15,238 nt of DNA from Clostridiales bacterium (GTDB lineage Bacteria > Bacillota > Clostridia > Oscillospirales > Acutalibacteraceae): assembly GCA_021200075.1 (NCBI GenBank), contig JAJQGZ010000016.1, forward strand, positions 1 through 15,238, given 5' to 3'. The notes under the pieces were generated by a model. It was given only the letters and a program-made list of their open reading frames with translations. It made no database searches and was not told the origin of the DNA. Shown piece after piece: positions 1 to 7,329 of this stretch (within the stretch, counting starts at the first letter, position 1; the number at the start of each line of letters is the position of its first letter). Made by a program: the position numbers and the translations under genes.

Positions 1-43
1 GTCCTCGGACATTTTGTAAACCATGTTACCATATCCGACATAT
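1..43 (-). CDS. Possible start of a gene running off the left edge
   Basis: On the minus strand an ATG at 43-41 is followed by an open frame to the window edge (begins MSDMVTWFTKCPR). An AAGGCAGG-like ribosome site lies just upstream (about 50-57), and a strong terminator-type hairpin precedes it at 72-106. Only 14 codons are visible, so no product can be named. The gene is proposed mainly because a leader-type structure points at it. The plus strand could instead carry the tail of another gene (a stop in one frame at 17-19), so this is a weak call. Confidence 0.25.
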
Positions 44-71
44 TATCTGCCTGCCTTATAATTGTTATGCT

Positions 72-106
72 AAAAGTCCCGAGAACATCGAGTCCTCGGG
101 ACTTTT
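72..106. terminator. Strong intrinsic terminator hairpin
   Basis: AAAAGTCCCGAG (72-83) and CTCGGGACTTTT (95-106) form a perfect 12-bp stem with an 11-base loop. The stem starts with an A run and ends with a T run, so it can end transcription from either side. On the minus strand it would be the regulated terminator of the T-box-like leader. On the plus strand it could end a gene coming from the left. Confidence 0.8.
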
Positions 107-180
107 TGGCGTTTTAAGCCTTTTACTCGGGAGCGGTACCATCGTACAGCACCCCTCGCAAAATGCTTAATTTTGGCTAC
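72..180 (-). promoter_or_regulatory. T-box-like leader (core and terminator)
   Basis: Read on the minus strand, this stretch holds GAGGGGTG, then TGGTACCGC (plus 141-133), then GTCCCGAG...CTCGGGAC followed by TTTT. TGGTACCGC matches the T-box element that pairs with uncharged tRNA ends, and a GTCCC...GGGAC terminator right after it is typical of T-box leaders. Against this, the usual contiguous GGGTGGTACCGC is interrupted by about ten bases, and no Stem I with a specifier loop can be recognised in the short space up to 265. It may be a divergent or degraded T-box, or a chance hairpin. If real, it controls the gene off the left edge. Confidence 0.35.
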
Positions 181-227
181 TTTCTCAACAGCCAGAAATA
201 TAAATTTAACTTTTTCTACACGCAGAT

Positions 228-266
228 GGAACTGTCTTTTAAAATTAGTGGACAGTTCCGTTTTTT
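228..266 (+). terminator. Terminator-like hairpin in plus orientation
   Basis: GGAACTGTC (228-236) and GACAGTTCC (251-259) form a perfect 9-bp stem with a 14-base loop, followed by G and six T (261-266) on the plus strand. It abuts the stop codon of the minus-strand GH43-like gene, so it probably marks the end of that operon, although the T run faces the other way. No plus-strand gene that would need it is visible to its left. Confidence 0.55.
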
Positions 267-1124
267 ATCTTTTTTTGAATATTAAATTTTGTCCGTTGTC
301 GATAATTTCTTCAAATCTCGGTCTTTCGCTTCCGGTCTTGTTCGGCGAATGGAATGTCAGCATAAACTTTCCACGGGATTTAAAAATCATTCCGTGTCCT
401 CCGTCATCCGTTATCATAGGCGGCAGGTGAACAAAATTTCCGTCAATCTCGCCGTTGTCGGATTTTGCTATGCACTGGCAGTATTTTCCGTCGGCAATGG
501 TTGACCATATCATCATCAGCTCGTCGTCTTTCGTTCTGTACATAAACGGGCCGTCTGTTATAAAATGCTTTCCGTTTTCTTTTTTTATCCACCTGAGGGA
601 ATGACGAACCGCAAAATAACTCTCTTCCTTCACCCTCGGATGTGCGTAAATCCTCACTAAGCTTTATGGTGCATATTGTTCCGTCCTCAATTTGCATATG
701 TTCGTGGCAAAACACAAGGTGCGGCTTGCCTTTTTTTGTCAATGTAAAGGATTCCGTCAAGGCATTCCCATTCACACGGAGTTAATGCTCCGTCGCTGTA
801 CGGAGTAAATTCTCCGTCGGGGGAATCGGCAATCAGCGCATATGTTCCTCTCAAGCCGTTTTCTTTCGTAAATGTAGCAAGCATAATATACGAGCCTTTG
901 TATTTGTGAACCTCCGGCGCCCAGTTCACTTCTTTGTTAAGATTATATTTTTCGGAGCTGAAGCATTCGACAGGCTCGCTCCATTCTTTTAAATCGTTTG
1001 ATATGTATACATCAAATCCGCCGGTGTGCTTGCCGAAGCTGTTGGCTCTTGTGCCATATATATAATATTTTTCATTTTTGCAAAGGACAAAAGGATCTCT
1101 GATATTTATTTCGCTTGCTTTCAT
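265..1124 (-). pseudogene. GH43-like glycosidase (arabinofuranosidase/xylosidase type), two frameshifts
   Basis: The reconstructed protein is about 285 residues and matches a family 43 five-bladed-propeller glycosidase. Visible motifs are RDPFVL near residue 10 (expected catalytic base Asp), NWAPEVH near 65-75, EWECLDG, LVFCHEH and FITDGPFMYR. Reading starts at the ATG at 1124. Its GAGGTAAT ribosome site overlaps the TGA of the upstream PLC gene, nine bases away, so the two are cotranscribed and probably translationally coupled. The frame shifts twice, each time at a seven-base A run on the coding strand (plus T7 at 731-737 and at 580-586). Removing one A from each restores a continuous protein. 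There is no signal peptide, so the enzyme would act in the cytoplasm on imported oligosaccharides. The substrate cannot be read from sequence. The indels are probably sequencing errors. Family fairly sure, activity unsure. Confidence 0.75.
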
Positions 1125-1133
1125 AATATTACC

Positions 1134-2039
1134 TCATAATTTTATTTCATTGTTGAGCGTTATTATTTTTTCAACCAGTCCCTCTGTCGGGAAGTCTGTG
1201 TATATAGTACCGTAATATTTATTTTTGTCAAGCGGATATTTCATAAATTCTGTGTTAATATATTTTGAATTGTTAAAAGGGCCTTTAAGTCCTCCGGCAG
1301 TCGATAGATAATTTATAATATATTTGCCGTCAAATTCGCTCATACTGTCAAGAAACGGCTTTATGCACTCGCTCCACCTCGGTATCGGCTTGTACTTAAA
1401 TCTGTCCTGAACAATGAATGTCATCTCATTTTCACCGCTTGTTTTCAGTGTCAGCGGATACGGCTCGGGCGTGTCCTGTTCAATCCATTTTGAAAAGTCA
1501 ATTCCCGTATTCTTATCATTATAATGCATTCTTTCCGTCATTTTGCACCGTCTTACAAGCACAATTTTTCCCCTCGCTTCATCGAGCAGGGGACATCTGT
1601 TTTTGCAAAACCATTTGTCGGCGTCTTTTGAAATATATGTGTCAAAGAGATTGTCAAAGCACTTTTCGTTTTCTTTTCCGCTGTCGTTTTTGAACTGGAA
1701 AATAATCGTCTCGCTACTGTTTTCTTTAAGAAATCTATAGCACTGAGCAAGTACATCCTCCATATCCATTTGAGCCGAAAAATGTGACGGATTGTTAAAT
1801 ACCTTTGCTATACCGTGCACCATTTTAAGCCTGTCGTTTTTGCTTTGCACTCTTATATCAAGCGCTCTTATCCCGAGCTTAAGCTGGTCGTATATGCTCA
1901 TATTTTGGCATTTTGATATGTGGGAAAACTGTACATATCTTGTTACGCAGTCGTGAGTTCCGCAAATATTGAGCCTGAAAAGGGGAATGTTGCCGTTAAT
2001 TGATTTCATCCAGGATTTTAAATTTTTGTCAGTATTCAT
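1134..2039 (-). CDS. PI-PLC X-domain phosphodiesterase-like protein
   Basis: This 301-residue protein resembles the bacterial phosphatidylinositol-specific phospholipase C X domain, which cleaves phosphoinositides or GPI-type lipids using two histidines. Visible here are GTHDC (His29, Asp30), the GIRALDIR strand (residues 56-63), MVHG (His75) and ARGKIVLVRR in the second half. These correspond to the catalytic His/Asp/Arg/His set of the Bacillus enzyme. Length fits a single X domain. Known Gram-positive family members are usually secreted, but this protein begins MNTDKNLKSW with no hydrophobic segment, and the predicted transcript start at about 2098 leaves no room for one. It is first in an operon with the GH43-like gene. 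True substrate (inositol lipid, glycerophosphodiester or other) is unknown. Confidence 0.75.
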   Translation of the reverse strand: MNTDKNLKSWMKSINGNIPLFRLNICGTHDCVTRYVQFSHISKCQNMSIYDQLKLGIRALDIRVQSKNDRLKMVHGIAKVFNNPSHFSAQMDMEDVLAQCYRFLKENSSETIIFQFKNDSGKENEKCFDNLFDTYISKDADKWFCKNRCPLLDEARGKIVLVRRCKMTERMHYNDKNTGIDFSKWIEQDTPEPYPLTLKTSGENEMTFIVQDRFKYKPIPRWSECIKPFLDSMSEFDGKYIINYLSTAGGLKGPFNNSKYINTEFMKYPLDKNKYYGTIYTDFPTEGLVEKIITLNNEIKL

Positions 2040-2103
2040 TTTATTTTCCGTTCTTTCGCAGTTTAAATAAATATATTTGTACAGGTTGTGCGCTTATAAA
2101 ATA

Positions 2104-2132
2104 ACTATAGCATTTTTGCCGAATAATATCAA
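2104..2132 (-). promoter_or_regulatory. Promoter of the PLC-GH43 operon
   Basis: On the minus strand TTGATA (2132-2127) and TATAGT (2109-2104) are separated by exactly 17 bases. Transcription would start near 2098, about 60 bases before the PLC ATG. It is divergent from the sulfur-operon promoter about 45 bases away. Ribosome site before the ATG is weak (ACGGAAAATAAA). Confidence 0.6.
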
Positions 2133-2177
2133 TCAAATCGGAAAATAAAAAAATTTAAAAAAAATCCTAAAAACCTA

Positions 2178-2206
2178 TTGACAAAGTAGATAATGTGTGG
2201 TATAGT
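2178..2206 (+). promoter_or_regulatory. Promoter of the leader peptide-metY-cysK operon
   Basis: A perfect -35 TTGACA (2178-2183) and a -10 TATAGT (2201-2206) are separated by 17 bases. Transcription should start near 2213, giving a leader of about 190 bases before metY that contains a dyad and a short cysteine-rich reading frame. Confidence 0.8.
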
Positions 2207-2223
2207 GTATTCAACACAGGAAG

Positions 2224-2248
2224 CCTACCGAATTAATAGGTAATAGGA
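2224..2248. promoter_or_regulatory. Small dyad just downstream of the start point (candidate operator)
   Basis: CCTACC, a GAATTAA centre and TAGGTA form an imperfect inverted repeat (CCTA/TAGG), followed by a second TAATAGG. It sits about 10-30 bases after the predicted transcription start, where a repressor would block elongation. Rrf2-family regulators of cysteine metabolism (CymR type) bind AT-centred dyads of this general size, but the assignment to such a regulator is a guess from context. The second TAATAGG also forms part of the leader peptide's ribosome site. Confidence 0.35.
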
Positions 2249-2258
2249 GGAACACAAA

Positions 2259-2336
2259 ATGTCACTTAATTTTTTGCTTCTCATTCACGGCAATGTTAAA
2301 AATCAGCGAATGTGCTTTCGATGTATATGCTTTTAA
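2259..2336 (+). CDS. 25-residue cysteine-rich leader peptide
   Basis: The frame opens with ATG at 2259-2261, eight bases after a TAGGAGG ribosome site (2244-2250), the best such site in the operon leader. It runs 25 codons to a TAA at 2334-2336. The N-terminal half is ordinary and partly hydrophobic. The last residues are QRMCFRCICF, with cysteine at positions 19, 22 and 24. It lies between a consensus promoter and two genes of cysteine/homocysteine synthesis. Short frames ending in codons for the product of the pathway are the classic form of attenuation leader peptides, and cysteine-responsive leader peptides are known before sulfur genes in other bacteria. No terminator hairpin is visible between 2337 and 2400, so any control would more likely act on translation of metY, Rho access or RNA stability. 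The function is inferred. Confidence 0.7.
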   Translation: MSLNFLLLIHGNVKNQRMCFRCICF

Positions 2337-2343
2337 ATTCTAA

Positions 2344-3687
<1,344 letters not shown>

Positions 3688-3743
3688 ACACCAATATACC
3701 AATTAATAAATATATTATTTTAATTCAGATAGGAGATATTATT

Positions 3744-4673
3744 ATGGCAATCTATAAATCAGCACTTGACCTTGTAGGCAACACACCACTTGTTGAGGCA
3801 GGTAATTTTGAAAAGGCAAATAATCTTGAAGCAACCGTTCTTGTAAAGCTTGAATATTTCAATCCGGCAGGTTCCGTAAAGGACAGAATCGCCAAGGCGA
3901 TTATAGAAGACGCAGAAGCGCAGGGAAAGCTCAAGGAAGGCTCGGTAATAATAGAACCCACAAGCGGCAATACAGGTATCGGTCTTGCATCCGTTGCAGC
4001 GGCAAAGGGCTACAGAATTATTATAACAATGCCGGAAACTATGAGCGTTGAAAGGCGCAATATTATAAAAGCCTACGGCGCAGAGCTTGTTCTCACCGAC
4101 GGTGGTAAGGGTATGAAAGGTGCAATCACCAAGGCGGATGAACTCGCCGCAGAAATACCGAACTCTTTTATCCCCGGTCAGTTTGTCAATCCTGTCAATC
4201 CCGCAACCCATAAAGCCACCACAGGCCCTGAAATTTGGGAGGACACAAACGGCAATGTGGATATTTTTGTAGCCGGTGTCGGAACGGGCGGTACCATTTC
4301 GGGTGTCGGAGAATATTTAAAGGAGAAAAATCCGTCGGTCAAAATAGTTGCGGTCGAGCCTGCTTCTTCACCCGTGCTTTCAAAGGGCGTTGCCGGTGCG
4401 CATAAAATTCAGGGTATCGGCGCAGGGTTCGTTCCCGATACGCTTAATACCGATGTTTATGACGAAATAATCGCTGTCGAAAATGACGACGCTTTCGCAA
4501 CCGGCAAGGCTTTTGCTAAGCAGGAGGGCGTGCTTGCGGGTATATCGAGCGGCGCCGAACTTTGGGCGGCAAAGGAGCTTGCAAGCCGTCCGGAAAATAA
4601 AGGAAAAACAATTGTTGCACTTCTTCCCGATACCGGCGACAGATACCTCTCTACCCCTCTTTTTGCAGAGTAA
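3744..4673 (+). CDS. cysK: Cysteine synthase (O-acetylserine sulfhydrylase)
   Basis: This intact 309-residue PLP enzyme makes cysteine from O-acetylserine and sulfide in the cytoplasm. Visible are NPAGSVKDR with the PLP-binding Lys46, TSGNTG at 73-78 (substrate loop), GTGGT at 180-184 (phosphate cup), GISSGA at 267-271 and [10 protein letters not shown] near the C terminus. Length and motifs are standard. The ATG at 3744 follows a GATAGGAGAT ribosome site. The gene lies 56 bases after metY with no terminator between them, so they share the promoter at 2178-2206. It ends in TAA just before a shared terminator. A cystathionine beta-synthase is less likely because the protein lacks the extra C-terminal domain and matches the CysK length. 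Confidence 0.95.
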   Translation: MAIYKSALDLVGNTPLVEAGNFEKANNLEATVLVKLEYFNPAGSVKDRIAKAIIEDAEAQGKLKEGSVIIEPTSGNTGIGLASVAAAKGYRIIITMPETMSVERRNIIKAYGAELVLTDGGKGMKGAITKADELAAEIPNSFIPGQFVNPVNPATHKATTGPEIWEDTNGNVDIFVAGVGTGGTISGVGEYLKEKNPSVKIVAVEPASSPVLSKGVAGAHKIQGIGAGFVPDTLNTDVYDEIIAVENDDAFATGKAFAKQEGVLAGISSGAELWAAKELASRPENKGKTIVALLPDTGDRYLSTPLFAE

Positions 4674-4693
4674 TTTAATAATGATAAAACAAA

Positions 4694-4731
4694 AACTCCC
4701 ACCGAGGCTCAGCCAAGGTGAGGAGTTTTTT
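4694..4731. terminator. Bidirectional terminator between cysK and tetR-type gene
   Basis: AACTCC-CACC (4694-4703) pairs with GGTG-A-GGAGTT (4717-4727) with one bulged base, and an inner GGCT/AGCC pair tightens the loop. It is followed by six T and preceded by A runs, so it can end both the plus-strand cysK transcript and the convergent minus-strand regulator transcript, whose stop codon is at 4733-4735. Confidence 0.8.
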
Positions 4732-4732
4732 A

Positions 4733-5302
4733 TTATAATACTAAATTATTATTCTCCATTTCGGATCTGTACCAATTGTTAAACAGCTTTTGTATAATAT
4801 CGAGCAAATCCTCGTCGGAGAGAGAATTTTTACTTTGCAGATTTACGGATATTGCATAAAAGATTCCGGAAAAATAAATATCCCTTACAACTCTTTTTTT
4901 CGGCGTATCCGTACCGAGCTCGCTTACATTGCTTGCAATGTTTCTCTTAATTCTTCTTAAAAAATGCGAATGATTTTGTTCTGAAATCAGAATGGAAATT
5001 TTGTCGGAATTTTCGTGGAAGCAGTTAATTATTATTTCAAAAAACTGCTTTTCTCCGAACGACAGTCCCGTATATTTCTCTTCTAAAATTTTTCTTGTAT
5101 TTTTCAAAAATTCATCTTCCGCATATTCAATAAGAGCGTAAACATCCTCGAAGTATCTATAGAAGGTTGTTCGGTTGTAACCGGCAAGGTCTGTTATTTC
5201 TCTAATCGTAATTTTGTCAATATTTTTCTTTTTTGCCGATTGAAAAAATGCGTTTACAAGTGCTTCTCTTGTTGCGTCCGTTATCTCCGGCTGTTTGTTC
5301 AC
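4733..5302 (-). CDS. TetR/AcrR-family transcriptional repressor
   Basis: This 189-residue protein has the N-terminal TetR helix-turn-helix (about residues 30-57: ITIREITDLAGYNRTTFYRYF) and a divergent helical ligand domain. It starts with GTG at 5302-5300 behind an AGGGGG ribosome site. The gene is divergent from the two-gene ABC exporter, the usual layout for a TetR repressor of a drug-efflux pump. Three copies of a palindrome lie in the shared promoter region: one in its own promoter spacer, one upstream of and one just downstream of the exporter promoter. This suggests autoregulation and repression of the exporter, relieved by a small-molecule ligand. The ligand cannot be predicted. Confidence 0.88.
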   Translation of the reverse strand: MNKQPEITDATREALVNAFFQSAKKKNIDKITIREITDLAGYNRTTFYRYFEDVYALIEYAEDEFLKNTRKILEEKYTGLSFGEKQFFEIIINCFHENSDKISILISEQNHSHFLRRIKRNIASNVSELGTDTPKKRVVRDIYFSGIFYAISVNLQSKNSLSDEDLLDIIQKLFNNWYRSEMENNNLVL

Positions 5303-5336
5303 AAATAACCCCCTCTTTCAGTGTTTTGTTATCTTA

Positions 5337-5365
5337 ATTATACAACAAGTGTCGCCAAAAGACAA
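5337..5365 (-). promoter_or_regulatory. Promoter of the TetR-family gene
   Basis: On the minus strand TTGTCT (5365-5360) and a perfect TATAAT (5342-5337) are separated by 17 bases. The first operator (5343-5354) fills the spacer directly next to the -10 element, so bound repressor should block RNA polymerase. Confidence 0.7.
5343..5354. promoter_or_regulatory. Operator O1 (CAACA-AG-TGTCG)
   Basis: A palindrome of form CRACA-N2-TGTYG. It lies in the -35/-10 spacer of the regulator promoter. The identical 13-base sequence recurs inverted at 5383-5395. Confidence 0.75.
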
Positions 5366-5383
5366 GCAATAAAAAAATATATG

Positions 5384-5395
5384 CGACACTTGTTG
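5384..5395. promoter_or_regulatory. Operator O2 (CGACA-CT-TGTTG)
   Basis: The inverted copy of O1, lying about 12 bases before the exporter -35 element. O1 and O2 centres are 41 bases apart, roughly four helix turns, so two bound repressor dimers would sit on the same face of the DNA. Confidence 0.75.
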
Positions 5396-5406
5396 CAAAT
5401 TGTTAC

Positions 5407-5435
5407 TTGATAAATGCCAAACTGCGTGCTATTAT
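5407..5435 (+). promoter_or_regulatory. Promoter of the ABC exporter operon
   Basis: TTGATA (5407-5412) and TATTAT (5430-5435) are separated by 17 bases. Transcription would start near 5442, exactly at operator O3. This also rules out the in-frame ATG at 5414 as the translation start. Confidence 0.7.
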
Positions 5436-5443
5436 ACACTGTA

Positions 5444-5455
5444 CAACAGATGTCG
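5444..5455. promoter_or_regulatory. Operator O3 (CAACA-GA-TGTCG)
   Basis: A third copy of CRACA-N2-TGTYG with a different central pair. It overlaps the predicted start point of exporter transcription, a classic repression position. Confidence 0.72.
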
Positions 5456-5518
5456 CATAATACGATTTTTACGAATTTTATATCGCATCTGAATAAATTA
5501 CGGAGGTTATTTTATTTT

Positions 5519-7315
5519 ATGGTTCATATTTTCAGTAATATGAAGACCAAGGACAGGTGGCTTTCGCTTTTGTGTTTGGTGCTCGTCTGTGGTCAGGTTT
5601 ATTTTGATTTGCGTCTGCCCGATTACACAGCGGAAATCACAGTTTTGATAAGCAGTGAAATTTTGGAGCTTTCCGAGTATTTCACCGCTGGAGGGAAAAT
5701 GCTCGCTTGCGTTTTTTGCAGCGCTCTTTTAACCGTTATGGTCGGCTATCTGTCTTCTATGATAGCGGCGGATTTTTCTTCCGATTTAAGAAATGAGCTG
5801 TTTAACAAGGTCACTTCAATGGGTAGCGGAGAAATTAAGAAGCTTTCTATTGCAAGTCTTATTACCCGTACAACAAATGATGTTACGCAGATGCATATGA
5901 TTATAGCAATGGGACTTCAAATGATGCTTCGTGCGCCGATTATGGCTATATGGGCAATTATTAAAATTGTCGGCAAGAGCTGGCAGCTTTCTGTGGTTGT
6001 TGCGTCCGCAGTTGTAATAGTAGTCGGGACGCTGATAGTTTTGCTTGCCGTTATGATTCCGAAATTCCGCATTGTTCAAAAGCAAATTGACGATGTAAAC
6101 AGAATTACGGAGGAAAATTTAAACGGTATCAGAGTTGTTCGTGCCTTTAATGCCGAGAAATATCAGGAGGATAAATTCGAGGGCGCAAACAGCAGCTTGA
6201 TGCGTACTCAGCTTTTTACCGGCAGAGGAATGGCATTTCTTTCACCGATTATGATGTTTGTACAAAGCTGTGTAAGCGTTGCAATTTATTATGTCGGCGC
6301 TTTGCTTATTGAGGACATCGATATTGATTTAACAGGTACTTTGTCTCAGATTATGGCATCGGTTACCGAACGCTCGGAAATGCTCGGCGATGTAGTTTCT
6401 TTCAGCTCCTATGCGCTTTATATAATTATGTCGTTTGCAATGCTTTTGATGATATTTATGCTCCTTCCCCGTGCGCAGGTATCTGCTAATCGTATCAACG
6501 AGGTACTTGATTCCGAAATTGCCGTAAAAGAGGGTACTCAAGATAAAGCGGATGAAGTCGGCACAGTTGAATTTAAGGATGTATCTTTCCGTTATCCCGA
6601 CGCTTCCGAGGATTGCCTGAAGCATATTTCATTCACGGCAAAGAAAGGCGAAACGGTCGCTTTTATCGGAGCAACCGGTTCGGGCAAATCCGCTCTTGCC
6701 GGTCTTGTCGCAAGGCTTTATGACGCAACAAACGGTAAAGTTTTGGTAGACGGAAAGGATGTTTCAAAGTATTCTTTTGAATCCCTATATGATAAAATCG
6801 GCTATATTCCGCAAAAGGCAACACTGTTTGCCGATACCGTAAAGGGCAATATCACATTCGGCAGCAGCAACGGCAAAAAGACCGATTCGGAAGTTGAAAA
6901 CGCACTTGATATTGCGCAGGCTTCGGATTTCGTAAATGAAATGGATAACAAAACCGATACCTTTATAGCACAGGGTGGTTCAAATGTGTCCGGCGGTCAA
7001 AAGCAGCGTCTTTCTATTGCCAGAGCCATTGCGAGAAAGCCGGAAATACTCATTTTTGATGATTCGTTTTCCGCTTTGGACTATAAAACCGACAGCGCTT
7101 TACGCCAAAGAATTAAAACCGATTTGAAAGATACAACTTGTTTGATAGTCGCTCAGAGAATCGGAACGATAAGAAATGCCGACAGAATTGTAGTGCTTGA
7201 CGACGGCGAGGTCGCAGGAATCGGTACGCATGATGAACTGATGAAAAATTGTTCGGTTTATCAGCAGATTGCCCTGTCGCAGCTTTCTGCCGAAGAACTT
7301 GCGGCAAATGCATAA
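5519..7315 (+). CDS. ABC exporter half-transporter, degenerate-site subunit (BmrC-like)
   Basis: This is a fused membrane domain plus ATPase of 598 residues. The chosen ATG at 5519 follows GGAGG (5502-5506) and gives MVHIFSNMKTKD; an upstream in-frame ATG at 5414 precedes the promoter start point. Six membrane spans occupy the first ~320 residues. The ATPase has Walker A GATGSGKS (384-391), a canonical signature VSGGQ (490-494), Walker B ILIFDD with Asp514 followed by Asp515 where the catalytic Glu normally sits, and Gln546 in place of the switch His. So its own ATP site is degenerate while its signature completes the active site of the partner. It forms a heterodimer with the next gene, 14 bases downstream, and likely exports drugs or other amphiphiles. 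Repressed by the adjacent TetR-type protein (inferred). Confidence 0.9.
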   Translation: MVHIFSNMKTKDRWLSLLCLVLVCGQVYFDLRLPDYTAEITVLISSEILELSEYFTAGGKMLACVFCSALLTVMVGYLSSMIAADFSSDLRNELFNKVTSMGSGEIKKLSIASLITRTTNDVTQMHMIIAMGLQMMLRAPIMAIWAIIKIVGKSWQLSVVVASAVVIVVGTLIVLLAVMIPKFRIVQKQIDDVNRITEENLNGIRVVRAFNAEKYQEDKFEGANSSLMRTQLFTGRGMAFLSPIMMFVQSCVSVAIYYVGALLIEDIDIDLTGTLSQIMASVTERSEMLGDVVSFSSYALYIIMSFAMLLMIFMLLPRAQVSANRINEVLDSEIAVKEGTQDKADEVGTVEFKDVSFRYPDASEDCLKHISFTAKKGETVAFIGATGSGKSALAGLVARLYDATNGKVLVDGKDVSKYSFESLYDKIGYIPQKATLFADTVKGNITFGSSNGKKTDSEVENALDIAQASDFVNEMDNKTDTFIAQGGSNVSGGQKQRLSIARAIARKPEILIFDDSFSALDYKTDSALRQRIKTDLKDTTCLIVAQRIGTIRNADRIVVLDDGEVAGIGTHDELMKNCSVYQQIALSQLSAEELAANA

Positions 7316-7329
7316 GGAGGTGCTTTAAT

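Noticed and set aside
5414..5518. Longer N terminus for the first ABC subunit from the ATG at 5414
   Set aside because: It lies between the -35 and -10 elements, upstream of the predicted transcript start, and has no ribosome site; the ATG at 5519 has GGAGG.
7249..7329. Longer N terminus for the second ABC subunit from 7249
   Set aside because: It would overlap the first subunit by 67 bases in another frame, whereas the ATG at 7330 has GGAGG right after the upstream stop.
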